Below are positions 1 to 10,568 of a DNA stretch of 64,000 nt, in pieces. A program made the position numbers and the translations under genes. This stretch comes from Tetmemena sp. SeJ-2015 (lineage: Eukaryota; Ciliophora; Spirotrichea; Sporadotrichida; Oxytrichidae), in assembly GCA_027382625.1 (NCBI GenBank), contig JAJKFJ010022002.1:124001-188000 (forward strand). The letters run 5' to 3'. Under the pieces are notes generated by a model. That model saw only the letters and a list, made by a program, of their open reading frames with translations. It had not been told where the DNA came from and ran no database searches. Each line of letters opens with the position of its first letter. Positions within the stretch are counted from its first letter, which is position 1.

Positions 1-70
1 TTTTATTTCAAGAGGATACTTTAATCTGGATTTTAAGTCATTTAGAATTATAAATCAATAATATAGAGCA

Positions 71-361
71 ATGGAAAATTCGAGCAATCTCCAAGCTAAA
101 GAAGATCAACAGCACAATCAAAAGAGTAAAGAGGAGTTCAATATAGATCAAAGTGTTTATAAGGAACTTGAATTGAAGCGAGTGCAATAGAAGGTAAAGA
201 AGCACAGACCTGAGTTGAGGAACATCATGTGTGACGTATTCTATCAAGCCCCTGGCTACTTCCAGTCCAACCCTAGCCTCAAAAATGAACTTACTGAGGC
301 ATAAATTAAGAACGCACTAAGGTTTGATGAAAAGCTAATTCAGTGGGAGAAGCAGCGATGA
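71..361 (+). CDS. Hypothetical 96-aa protein
   Basis: Open from ATG to TGA with two internal TAA/TAG codons read as glutamine. The product is charged and hydrophilic: a Gln/Asn/Lys-rich N-terminal third, then a less biased half containing MCDVFYQAPGYFQ and ending LIQWEKQR. No signal peptide or membrane segment is seen. There is no interruption that needs an IES or intron. I do not recognise the family. Because the gene starts near the window edge, an upstream MDS cannot be excluded. It is called coding because of even codon use and the non-repetitive hydrophobic/aromatic C-terminal half. Confidence 0.6.
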
Positions 362-726
362 TCTTATAAATCAAACAAGTAATTTTAGTCAAGAATGTAA
401 AAGTAGAGAACTAGAAATATCAACTTAATTTCCTTAAATCTTTCTAGCATTTATTCTTTATCTCTTTCATAACTTCTCATAATCAAATTTTTGTAATTAT
501 AAAATTGCGGAGATATTTCTAGAGTGACAAGATAATGAATTCTTAATGGACCTGGAAACCCATATTTGTGAAATAAACATCGACATACAATATTCATTAG
601 GAAAATGAAGAATTTTGATTGAAATAGGTTGGAATAAGTATAAGAGAGAATTTTAATAAATTGTTCTCAATATATTAATATCTTTGATAATTTTAAAGCA
701 ACTTCACCAATCATAAATCTAGTATA
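362..726. other. AT-rich intergenic stretch
   Basis: There is no open frame of note. The stretch separates the small upstream protein from the exoribonuclease start. It probably holds untranslated regions and somatic chromosome ends, but no C4A4/G4T4 telomere-like repeat is visible, as expected for germline DNA. Confidence 0.6.
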
Positions 727-3700
727 ATGGGAATACCAAAGTTTTTCAGATGGCTTTCGAGGAGATACCCTCTCATCTTGCACAACCTCCAAAAAGAAGG
801 AGGAGTGCCCTCCAATTGGTAAGTCTCAGTCCTTTATACAATAAGAGAAAATCAAGTTTACACTGGAAAGCTCAATCTAATCAACTTTCTTAGACAATTT
901 ATACTTGGACTTAAATGGCATCGTTCACAATTGCATCCATGGAAATGACCCAAGCAAGCATGAGAAAGTTAGCAGAATGCAAGACTTTGATCAAGTCTGG
1001 GTTTCAATTATGAGGGCTATCGATGAGGTAGTTCACATAGTCAAGCCTTAAAAGCTTTCATATATAGCCTTTTATTTTAAGGTAGCTTTTGTTCTTGGCT
1101 GTGGATGGTGTCGCTCCAAGAGCGAAGATGAACCAACAAAGAGCAAGAAGATTCAGAAGTGCCAAGGAAGCATTCGAATCTAGAGAACAGTTAAGGCGGG
1201 AGGGCAAGGAAGCACCCTAACTCTTTGACACTAACGCTATCTCTCCTGGAACATAATTCATGTTTGAGCTATGCTAGCAGCTGCACTTCTTCGCTCAGTA
1301 CAAGACCAGCACTGATCCTCTATATAAAAATGTAAGAGAAGACTCAAATCTAATTTTTTTCATCTCTTCTAGTCTATCATAATCTTCATAAAATACTATT
1401 CTCCTTGCTTCCATGAAATCTAATAGAATATTTGTAGCTTTAGCAAGTGGTTGTATCTGATGGAAGTGTGCCAGGTGAGGGAGAACACAAGATGATGGAC
1501 TTCATTCGCTAAGCTAAACTTCAGCCAAACTACGACCCTAACACAAGGCACTGTTTCTATGGAGCAGATGCTGACTTGATCATGCTCTCACTATTAACTC
1601 ACGAGCCCCATTTCATAATCATTCGTGAAGAGCATGTTATTTAGAAGAAGAAAAAGGAAGGAGGAATTTAGAGGAGCGAGAAGAAGAAACCTGTTAACTT
1701 CTAACTCATCTTCATAAACCTCCTTAGAGAGTATTTCGAGCTTGAGTACAAGGATCTTTCCTCTAAGATGAAAATGAAGTTCGACTTAGAGAGAATAATC
1801 GACGATTTTGTTTTCTTCTGCTTTTTCATCGGAAACGATTTCCTTCCATCTTTGAGTGCCTTAGATATCAGTGAAGGTTCTCTTGACTAACTGATAAAGC
1901 TTTATAGAAAATTGCTTCCCCAGATGACTGATTATATTACAGAGGCAGGTACAATTTACTGGGAGAGGGCTGAACCCTTCATTAAAATGCTTGGACTTCA
2001 TGAGAAGCAGAGCTTTGAAGAAAGAGTGAGGCAGATTAAGAAGACTGGAAGAGGAGGAAAGGGGGGCTTTGGAGGAAGACCCAACTAGAATGAGTACGAC
2101 TATGAGGACTTTGGCTTTATTGGCGGCAGTGATGAAGATAAGGATTCAAATGATGATGATGATTCTGACGATGGACCAATTGTTAAGAGAGGTCTGAGAG
2201 CTAACCATAAGCGTAAAGCCAATTATCCAATCTGTATTTTTAAACGACTAACATACATATTTAAAGCAAGAGAAGGAAGAGAGGTGCAGAATAAACCCTT
2301 AAATAGAGAGCAAGAGATCAAGAAGCTTATCTAGTAAAAGATCACAGAGAAGAAGAGAGAAAAGCTAAAGAAACTTAAAGCAGTAGAGGGCAAGGCATCT
2401 GAGTACAAGAAATTTGCTCTCAAGAAAAAGTATGAGGAAGATTCAGACGCCATAGATTTCATTTAGCAACTTAAGATCAACGAAAAATACCAAAAACTAC
2501 TATGGAAGTAAACCTAGGCCAACAAAGAAAAGTTAGGTAAAGAAAAAGAGGAAGATGAGTAGGTCTAGGAAGAAGAAGTAAAGCCAGAATTAGATCAGAC
2601 TGAGGATTAAGAAGAGTGGGAAGAGATGGAGGAAGAATAAGAGACCTTCAAATTTGATAGAGATTTGAAAATATCAGAGGTTGTCGAACAAATCGAGCTG
2701 GGATATTTCTCAGATTTACAGCATCACGAAATTCTTTCTGACGATATCTATATATTGAATGAATCAATAAGTAATCTCAGATGTGGATGAGTCTCATGTA
2801 GATACAAAAAAGGTTGATGATCTCATTCAGTAGCAGCTATTGCATCAGAACAGAGAAAAGAGCTCCGCCGAATTAATTGGATAATACATGAGCATGAATA
2901 TGGAATTCATGAAGAAATTTGTCAAACTCTATAATATAGATGCAAAGAGCGCAAAAGCGATGTATTATCTAGAGAAGGTTGACTTTGATACTTAACTTTA
3001 AGAGGGAGAAAACCAGAAAGCTAAGATGATCAAGAAATATTTGGAGGGTCTTCAGTGGGTACTTTACTACTATTACAGAGGAGCTCAGCACTGGAGATGG
3101 TACTATCCTTACCACTATGCACCAATGATCTCTGACATTGATGAGAACATTGTCTTAAACTATTTCTCTGGCTAAAAAGTGATTAGTGAGTTTGAGATAG
3201 ATCACAACTGCTCTGCTGTCAACGCTCCTTACAAGCCTTTCTTCCAGCTTTTGTGTATCCTACCTGCTAAGAGTGCAGCTCTTTTGCCTCCTCAATATTC
3301 TAAGATTATACTTGGTGAGCTTAGAAAGTATTTTCCCGATGATTTCGAGCTTGATCTTAATGGCAAAACTTTGCCATGGGAAGCCATATGCTTGATTCCT
3401 TTTGCCGATGAAAAATTATTTGTTGAGCTGGAGGCAAAGCTATTAGAGGCAGAACCTTTTACAGAGCATGAAGTATATAAAGTGCATTTTTAAATAATTT
3501 AAGTGTAAAAGAACACTGTAAAATTCGAGTTTATTGGCTATCAATACTCTCAAGTGAAAGCAGCTTAAGAGACTTAGATTTTGAAAAGTACTCTTGAATT
3601 TCCTTAATTTAAATTTTTGATACTCTCAAGAGTTTGAAGCCTAGTGAGTTCCGAACTTACTTGTTACTAAGATTTTGAAGAGTATGGTGATGTAGGAAAG

Positions 3701-6194
3701 CATTCATTTACTCCTCACTTACATCCGAATATCAGAATTCCCTCTCCAGGATTCCCTAGTTTCACTTACTTGAAAGTCCAGAGATTGGAATTCGATAGAG
3801 TGCATATCTAGCAAGTAGGATTCAACAGAGCTCTCGTTGTCATCCCATAAAGCCCATTTGATTAATCCGAAGAATCTATAATGTATTTAAAATGTTCATT
3901 AAAATCTCTGGATGCATTCATGAAGAGTTTCAGAGATAGAAGAAATACCAAGGTTTTTTGCGGCTTTCCCTTCCAATTCGAAGCTCTCCCTTAGAGATGC
4001 GAGGACTAGTTCACTGTTTATGAGATTTTCGAGGATGTTGTGAATCCACGCAACAATCTCAAAATTAAGGCCTATCCTCAGGAGATGGACTAAAACTTAT
4101 TTATGAGGATTGTGAGGAGACAAGAGGAAAAATTCAAATCAAAGGGTATCTTTATTGAGGAAACTTTAAGCTTCATCACTCTTCAGACTGTTGATTCTAC
4201 TATTTTCAATAAGAGAGACAAAGCAATTTTTAAAACCTATGGAGATAGCTTTCTTCTGCCTATTTAGCTTCTAATGATGAAAAGAGATCATTCTCATCCT
4301 TATGATAATTTGTTTCTCCTAAAATTAAATTTAAGATGAATGTTAAAGATATTTAAAATTATAAGCATTTATGAGGTTGAGAAGAGATGCTCAAGTTTAG
4401 CCTCAAGTTTTAACATTGGACAAGAAATCATTTGTGAAAATATGAATCTATTTGGAGTATTAGGCAAAGTAGCAGACATTGACCTAAAAAGATAGGCGAT
4501 AAAGGTTGAATTCAATATACAAGCAGAACAGGCTAAGATCCATGATCCACTTTTAGGCCACTCCTGCCTTAATGATTAGACTCTAGTCAGCTCTGGGCCT
4601 GTAAAACGTTTCTATAATGAGCATCAGATTGAGGATATTTTGCAACTTCCCAAGGGTGTAGTAAACAGAATCACTAGCTCTTTTCTGTTAGCTTACAGAG
4701 AGTCTAGCTAAGATAATCGCTCTGTGGTTGATGTGGGTTTAAATCTCAAGAACTACACTAGGAGACAGTATATCCCTCAATATGTGAGATATACAGTACT
4801 TAATGAGGAGGAATTTTAAGATTAGAAAAGAAGTCATCAGAACGAGTTGTAGGATAGCAATATGCATTCTGGGCAGGGCTATGCTCCTCACAGAAGCTTT
4901 TGGGAATTCTCAGAGGACTGCCTAAATATAATCAGAGAATATAACGAGCTCTATCCTGAAATATTCAAGATAGTGCATCAAGCGAATCAATCTGATAAGT
5001 CAACCACACAAATAGCAGATGCCTTTCCTAGATGGTCACAACAGCGAGCAGTTGATCATTCCTCGAATATTTTTTTTCTCAATCATGTGAAGAGTATAGC
5101 TAAATGGATAGTTTCCTTGCCGATTTCCAAGTTATAATTTGTGGAAATTGGATATGATACTCTCAATCAATAGCTCATCGATCGAGTTATTACTAAGCAG
5201 TACTAATTGAAAGAACTCAAGAAACAAGTCCAACTGAAATGCAAGAAGTTTGAGTTCATTCCTGCCTATAATTTTTATTTTATGAATTAGATCGTCATAA
5301 CTGCCCATCTCTTGTTCCAAGAACAGTTCCCTCTTAGAACAAGCTACTCATCAGAGAAGTCTATCGATGATTTCAAGATTGGAGACAGAGTGATGAATAT
5401 AAACTCTTAGCTTAGAGAGTATGTCCCCTTCGGTTTTAGAGGAACTGTGGTAGGCAACACCAATGAAAAATTGATTGTCCTTTTTGACGATTAGTTCTTG
5501 AATGGTGACAATATCAATATTTAAAGTTCGTCTCTCTAACCTTTACTATTTAAGTTTAGCGTTTTATCAATGGATCTTGTGAAGATTTCAAAGGGGCCCA
5601 GATAGATCCAAACAACCTCCTCAATTTAACTCAGAAGTTCCTTTCAATCTCTCTGCAATTCATATATCTACCTATACATATATCTTTTGTTAATCTCTAA
5701 GAAGAATCAAGAAGTTCTGAGAGTCTTCTAGGAGGACCCACTTTCAAAGTCAGAGCTAGATTAACTTTTGAAAAGCATGAAGTCATCAAAGAAGAAGAAA
5801 GAGAAGGGGTGGGGTGATATTGCGCAAAATCCAAAACCTGCCGGTAGAGGAAGAGGTGGGAACAGAGAAGTTAGAACTCACTCGGCCGATGAGTCTCATT
5901 TTGGAAACTCTTACAAAAATTTTAAACCTGCTTAGGAGCATTAGTTTGACGATGTGGAGGAGGAGAAATCAAATACCCAGTAAGTTCCACAGCAAGTATC
6001 TCATACGTAAAATTACTCAAGTCAAGTATGATGGCGATGAGAAGGGTAACAAAATTTCCACTCAAAGATTGAACAGCGAGTCTGATAAGGGATAAAGGAA
6101 GATTGAGAAAATTTAAGGACCGACAAAGAAATAAATTTAGGAGGTTGTCTATGTTCCTAAAAAGAGAGCGATAGATCAACTAACTTCCGAATGA
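727..6194 (+). CDS. XRN1: XRN1-type 5'-3' exoribonuclease, IES-interrupted
   Basis: Cytoplasmic-type 5'-3' exoribonuclease that degrades decapped mRNA. The N terminus [15 protein letters not shown], then [46 protein letters not shown] and [11 protein letters not shown] are the conserved acidic active-site blocks of the XRN family. Later come [23 protein letters not shown] and, far downstream, an SH3-like stretch ([12 protein letters not shown]...[10 protein letters not shown]) found in X​RN1 rather than XRN2. The C-terminal tail is Gly/Arg- and Lys-rich. One GT...AG intron lies at 1332-1443. At least six IESs with direct-repeat pointers are listed separately; removing them restores the conserved frame. 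TAA/TAG occur repeatedly at glutamine positions. Two frame relations (about 3480-3505 and 5890-6030) remain unresolved. The TGA at 6192-6194 is followed almost at once by an MDS of a different gene. Confidence 0.93.
813..894 (+). other. IES 1 in XRN1, pointer CAATT
   Basis: CAATT occurs at 813-817 and 895-899. Deleting 82 bp joins VPSN directly to [10 protein letters not shown], matching the XRN family (…DNLYLDMN…). No GT...AG solution gives this frame. Confidence 0.8.
1053..1083 (+). other. IES 2 in XRN1, pointer AGCTTT
   Basis: AGCTTT occurs at 1053-1058 and 1084-1089. Removing 31 bp converts VKPQKLSYIAF... into [17 protein letters not shown], the conserved family sequence. The segment does not begin with GT, so it is not an intron. 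Confidence 0.92.
2214..2261 (+). other. IES 3 in XRN1, pointer TAAAGC
   Basis: TAAAGC occurs at 2214-2219 and 2262-2267. The 48-bp segment keeps frame, is AT-rich, and encodes hydrophobic residues inside an otherwise acidic/basic low-complexity linker. Removal gives [12 protein letters not shown]. Confidence 0.7.
2708..2774 (+). other. IES 4 in XRN1, pointer TCTCAGAT
   Basis: The 8-bp repeat is at 2708-2715 and 2775-2782. Removing 67 bp avoids an in-frame TGA near 2788 and gives [19 protein letters not shown], continuing into the second conserved XRN region. Confidence 0.92.
3544..3619 (+). other. IES 5 in XRN1, pointer ATACTCTCAAG
   Basis: The 11-bp repeat is at 3544-3554 and 3620-3630 (76 bp apart). 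With the next IES the total removed is a multiple of three, joining GYQYSQ to [12 protein letters not shown]. Confidence 0.88.
3633..3673 (+). other. IES 6 in XRN1, pointer TTTGAAG
   Basis: TTTGAAG occurs at 3633-3639 and 3674-3680 (41 bp). It is separated from IES 5 by an MDS of only about 20 nt including both pointers (3620-3639). Without this removal the frame stops at TGA. Confidence 0.85.
4300..4368 (+). other. IES 7 in XRN1, pointer TTATGA
   Basis: TTATGA occurs at 4300-4305 and 4369-4374. Removing 69 bp deletes an in-frame TGA and joins DHSHPYE to [10 protein letters not shown]. Confidence 0.88.
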
Positions 6195-6244
6195 ATGAGT
6201 GAATTTATTAATTTCTCTAACTTTGAATTATATGCATCTTCTTT

Positions 6245-7238
6245 CATCGATTTTGTGATTGAAGTTCTTTTCCTTACCTCAAAGTAAGTTTCATCTGCTC
6301 TTCATAATACCTTCTTTAGAGATAAAAATCCCTCTGTGAGAAGAAGCAGCCTCTTATCTCTAGATATCTTGCACAAAAAGGTTTAGAACGACGCTGTTAC
6401 ATATCTCAAGGCAAGGCATCTTTTGCCTTTCTTTTATCGTTGCCTGAGCGATAAGGATAAGCAAGTGAGAAATTGCGCACTCCTCTGCATTTAAAACTTT
6501 GGACCACAAGGTGAACTGATGTTCATAGAGGGTCTCTCAAAAGATAAAAGCTTTTAAATAAGGGCTGAGTGTGCTAAAGGCCTTGCTTAAATCGGACCCT
6601 CAACCTTCAGAACCCTACTCTTGGCCCTTCACGATTAGAATCCTGCAGTGAGAGAATCAGCAAGCATAGCCATCATTAAGCATATGAGTCCTGAAAATGT
6701 GGACGATTCCTTTAAGGGCAAGGAGCATCAGAGACAAACCATTAAGTGCACTATTAGAGAGGTCCTTTCTAACAATCTCATCCTCTCACCAGATGTCAAG
6801 GCATTCTTACACAAGCTCATGCAGCTACTTGAAGAAGGAAACTTGAATCAGTTGTACTATGCTAGCAATGAAAATACCCTTCCTCTTTAGAATAACTACG
6901 GGAACCAAAACAAGGAAAACTAAGGGTATGACAAAGGGTACGACCTGAGCTTGAATTAAAATTGGGTGACTGACAAGAGTGCGCAGTAGTACCACTAGAT
7001 TAGAAAGGCACAACCGCAACTTGCAAACTTAAATAATTAATCCGCACTTCTTCGAGCACCTTATGATTAGTAGCAAATTCAATAATCCAAGAGCAATAAA
7101 ATACTATTTTCTGGATAGACGAGTGAATAAAAGAGAAGTAGGTAGGGTAGCTTTTCAAAAGGCCATGGTCTCTAATATAGCTAAACTGAAGCTCCTAATA
7201 CATTTGCTTATAATCAATCTTATTAAAAGTATCTGTGA
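6245..7238 (+). CDS. HEAT-repeat gene, 3' MDS block (scrambled)
   Basis: C-terminal part of a HEAT-repeat protein whose earlier parts lie on the minus strand at 10569-12255 and 14113-15955. It begins with the 11-bp pointer CATCGATTTTG (6245-6255), which also ends the minus-strand block at 10579-10569. Joining the two gives SNVNNPNIDF + VIEVLFLTSK in frame, in the middle of a helical repeat. Then come at least three HEAT units (KNPSVRRSSLLSLDIL; DKQVRNCALLCIQNFG; NPAVRESASIAIIKHM) and a Gln/Asn-rich tail ending at TGA 7236-7238. A 36-nt GT...AG intron lies at 6284-6319. An ATG at 6195 is in frame but upstream of the pointer, so I treat it as IES sequence and not the start. Confidence 0.85.
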
Positions 7239-7729
7239 TGAAATTTACTTATTAATTTTGCTTTGTTTAAATTTGCCAATATATTTTTTCAGGAAAAAAA
7301 TTAGGGGGGTTTTAAATTTTTAATAAAAATGAGATTAGAAATGAATTAAAAATCAGTGAGCAGCTCAATTCGTATTTCTTCTGCTTCACCAGTCCTCCAA
7401 CTTAATTCTTCGGAAAAAGATAAACTCCTGCTTCTCATAAATTCAATGAAATTAATTAAAAATTAAAAAACTCCTAAAATGCTTAGGAAAAATTTTAACC
7501 TTAAAAATTAAATTATTGATAAAATTTTTTAAATTTACAAAATTAAATAAATTTAAAAAGAAGAAAATTTTAAAATTTTTAATTTCATGAATCACTGATT
7601 TAATTAAAAAACATTTTAAAATTTTACTAATAGCAGAGTAGCAAATATTAAAACGTTCAGTTGTTGGATTAATTCTCAACAGTCAAAAAAGGTTAATAAT
7701 CATATACCCAAAATCTCTTAGTTTCCTAA
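7239..7729. other. AT-rich non-coding stretch
   Basis: Very AT-rich, with runs such as TTTAAAATTTT, and no coding frame with plausible composition. It separates the HEAT 3' block from the ankyrin gene. Confidence 0.6.
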
Positions 7730-10524
7730 ATGTCAATAATAAAGTCAGAGATCATTCAGCAAATCGAACAACAGAAACTAAAGTAACAAAAGGAAGTATG
7801 AAAGCTCACAAACAGTGAGGTGTAAATTACAATCAAGGATTTCAACAGTGACGTGGAGAATTAGTATCTCAGGACCTTCAAGCTCAAAAATTAAATCAAC
7901 ACAGTCCTCAAAGAAAATGACGAGAGCAATAAATTGGTGAAGAGAGGCAAGAACTTTTTCAATAACTCTCGCTAAAGAGATTTTCTCAAGATAGCTATCA
8001 CTGGCACCCGCTAATAGAAGATAAAGATCCTTATTAATTCAATAACTTCGATCTTAAAAAGACTCAGTTTTTCCACGAGGAAAATGGACACACTGACTCT
8101 CCTCCACCTGCTATCAACAATCCGAAGTAAATTAAATTTCCCTAATCGACAGATCCCTCTCCATCCAAGTATTAGCTTAAATAGAAGGCAAAAGTATTCT
8201 TACTTCCCACAAATTTCCAAACCCCATATTCAAGATAAGAGGCCAATAATTAGCAAAAGAAGAGCAAGGCACTTACTACAGGAGTCACCACAGAGACGAT
8301 TTCATCTCGCCAGACAAAGAGTGCTAGTAAGAACGACCATGTTGAAGATGAAAGGGTAATGAGCCTACTTAAAGCGAAGAACAAGCTCATATTTCAAATG
8401 GCCATTGCGACTTCTAAGAATGTTAATAACAAAACTTTGGGAAGAAGATTTACCATAAAAAAGCTGAATTCTTTCTTAATAAGTATTGAACTTCATTTTT
8501 ACTTAATTGAATGATGATATGAATGTGAGGAGGATGCAACTAATAGCGACCCAGCATCAATAGGATACCTATGAGAGTGATGCTAAGTCTCACTCCTCAG
8601 AGGATGACGATGAGATGAGGAAGAACAATCAAAGTAGACCCATAATTTTGAAGCAGACGACTTTCAATAATAGCACACTACCTCCCAAGCCTAGCAGAGG
8701 CATACTTAAAAAGCAAACTACTATAGGATCAAAGCATAAAGTGGGAGCTTAGAAGGCTATCGATAAATCTCTGTTGCTTTAAAACAATATGATAGACAAG
8801 GAAAAGTGGGCAAAGACATTAGATCATCTGCAATAAGATTTCTTCTCTTGCCCTCTCGTTGATGAACCAGATCCCTAGGAAAAGTATTCTTAAACATAAG
8901 CTAATAGAGATATTAAATTTGATAAGTAGCTTTTGATCTTTCATTAGAAAGAGATCGAAAATGTTATAAAAGAGGATAGAGAGAAGAAGGAATTTTAAAT
9001 AATATTTACTCATTGGATATTTACACTATAATCATTGGTGAGGCTATAATAGTAGCATGACTAACTGTAGAAAGCTTTATCCGAGATTCAAGAGCCTTCA
9101 AGAAGCGGGACAGCTCAGACTTTTAATCAAAAAATGTAGATCGCCCATTATAATGCCCTAATCAAGAAAATCAGTGAGTAACTTCTCTAAAATGCTTCTG
9201 CTGCGACAATCAGTTTTTAAACTGTTGTTTTAACAAAATTTAAGCTCACTTATTCTATAAAAAATGATGATAAATAATTGAATATAAAGATAAAAATTAA
9301 TGTAGTAAAAATAATTTGCAACTTTTCTTGCCTAATATGAGTTTCTAACTATAATCTATGTTAAATTGTGAATGACTAGCTTGTCGAGGCTGTAAAAATA
9401 CAAGACTTCGAACACCTATTCAAACTAAGAGATTATTGACATTCGCAAGTCGCAAGAAGATGCAGGCGTTCTAAATTTCACACTTCTCTCTCCCAAGGAT
9501 TATGCAACAAAGGATATTTCATAAACCGAAAAATCTTTGAGCAGGCTAAAAGGGAAAGAAAACTCAAGTCTAAGAATCAATAGGTCTGGAGCTCATTCCA
9601 CTCTCACTATAAAAAGGGGATCACAAGACCTTATTAAGAAAAAACAAGTTGATACCTCAAAAGAATAGACAGTGCAAATTGTTGAAAAAGTTACAGTTAC
9701 TTCTCCTGAAGAATAGTTCATCAGCTATCAAGTTAAAATGAGGGACATAATGAATAATTCCAAGAACAGGCTCATTAAAGAGGATAAGAACAATTCAAGT
9801 GAAGTTGTCAAGAGTAAAGTAAACGAGAAATTCAGAAGTAAGTTCATGCCAAATTTATAATAGTTACTATAGAGAAGCAGCTATTTATTAGGACACTAAT
9901 CTTCGCAGTGAACGAAATGAAATAGATGAAAATTACTCCTGAGATGGTGATGAGCGGGACTATCTTCCCTAAAGTACCTTATCAAAAGGGAAACATTACT
10001 AGAGATTTTTTCCTTGCTGTGAAGATTGGAGACAAGGAAAGTGTGGAACAGATGCTTAAGAAAGATAGGTTTTTAGTCTATGAATTTGACCATGTGAATT
10101 AGACAGCTCTTCATTATGCAGCGAAAAGAAATAAGGCTACTATAATTAAGGTACTCATAAAGGCAGGGTCAAGAATTAATCAAAGAGATATGGGAGGAAG
10201 AACTCCACTTTTCTTGGCAACAAAATTTGCTAATCTACAGGCTGTGAAAGCTCTTTTAGCCAAGAAAGCTAGTCCACTTATATCTACCCATAGTTTAATT
10301 ACGCCATTCATAAATTTAATGGTGAATTATTATATCTTAATCAATTTCAAGGTTGATTGATGGTGGCAGAAGATCACAAAATTCATGGTTTTGTTGCAAA
10401 GGCTTTGCTTTTGCATGTTTGCATGCCTCTCATAAATGTAAGGAGAAGAAAGGCAGTGTGGGAGAATGAAGGTTTGCTATATTTCAATACTCCAGATAAT
10501 GCCATCATTGCAGATTTTTCTTGA
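7730..10524 (+). CDS. Ankyrin-repeat protein, IES-interrupted
   Basis: Long hydrophilic N-terminal region (Gln/Lys/Ser-rich, with acidic stretches such as SSEDDDEMRKNN), followed near the C terminus by two clear ankyrin repeats: TALHYAAKRNKATIIKVLIKAG and RTPLFLATKFANLQAVKALLA. After an IES with pointer ATGGTG the protein ends MVAEDHKIHGFVAKALLLHV... and stops at TGA 10522-10524. TAA/TAG are frequent glutamine codons. An in-frame TGA at 7799-7801, a frame change near 8040-8060 and non-coding gaps near 8470-8515, 9190-9360 and 9838-9890 mark further introns or IESs that I could not delimit. The start ATG at 7730 is therefore provisional. Role unknown; ankyrin repeats usually bind proteins. The gene sits between two blocks of the scrambled HEAT gene. 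Confidence 0.8.
10319..10359 (+). other. IES in ankyrin gene, pointer ATGGTG
   Basis: ATGGTG occurs at 10319-10324 and 10360-10365. Removing 41 bp joins ...TPFINLMV to AEDHKIHGFVAKA and avoids a TGA in the intervening sequence. Confidence 0.82.
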
Positions 10525-10568
10525 ATTTAGTATTTATAGCTTCATCGATTATTTCATTAAGCTTTTAG

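Noticed and set aside
1332..1443. An IES at this position of XRN1
   Set aside because: It has GTAAG...TTTAG ends, no pointer repeat gives the right frame, and splicing joins LYKN to QVVVSDGS exactly.
2214..2261. An ordinary short intron
   Set aside because: No GT...AG boundaries. The flanking TAAAGC direct repeats explain it as an IES.
6195..6244. ATG at 6195 as the start of an independent HEAT-repeat gene
   Set aside because: It lies upstream of the 11-bp pointer shared with the minus-strand HEAT block. The fused frame is continuous and the 6195-6244 sequence is not HEAT-like.
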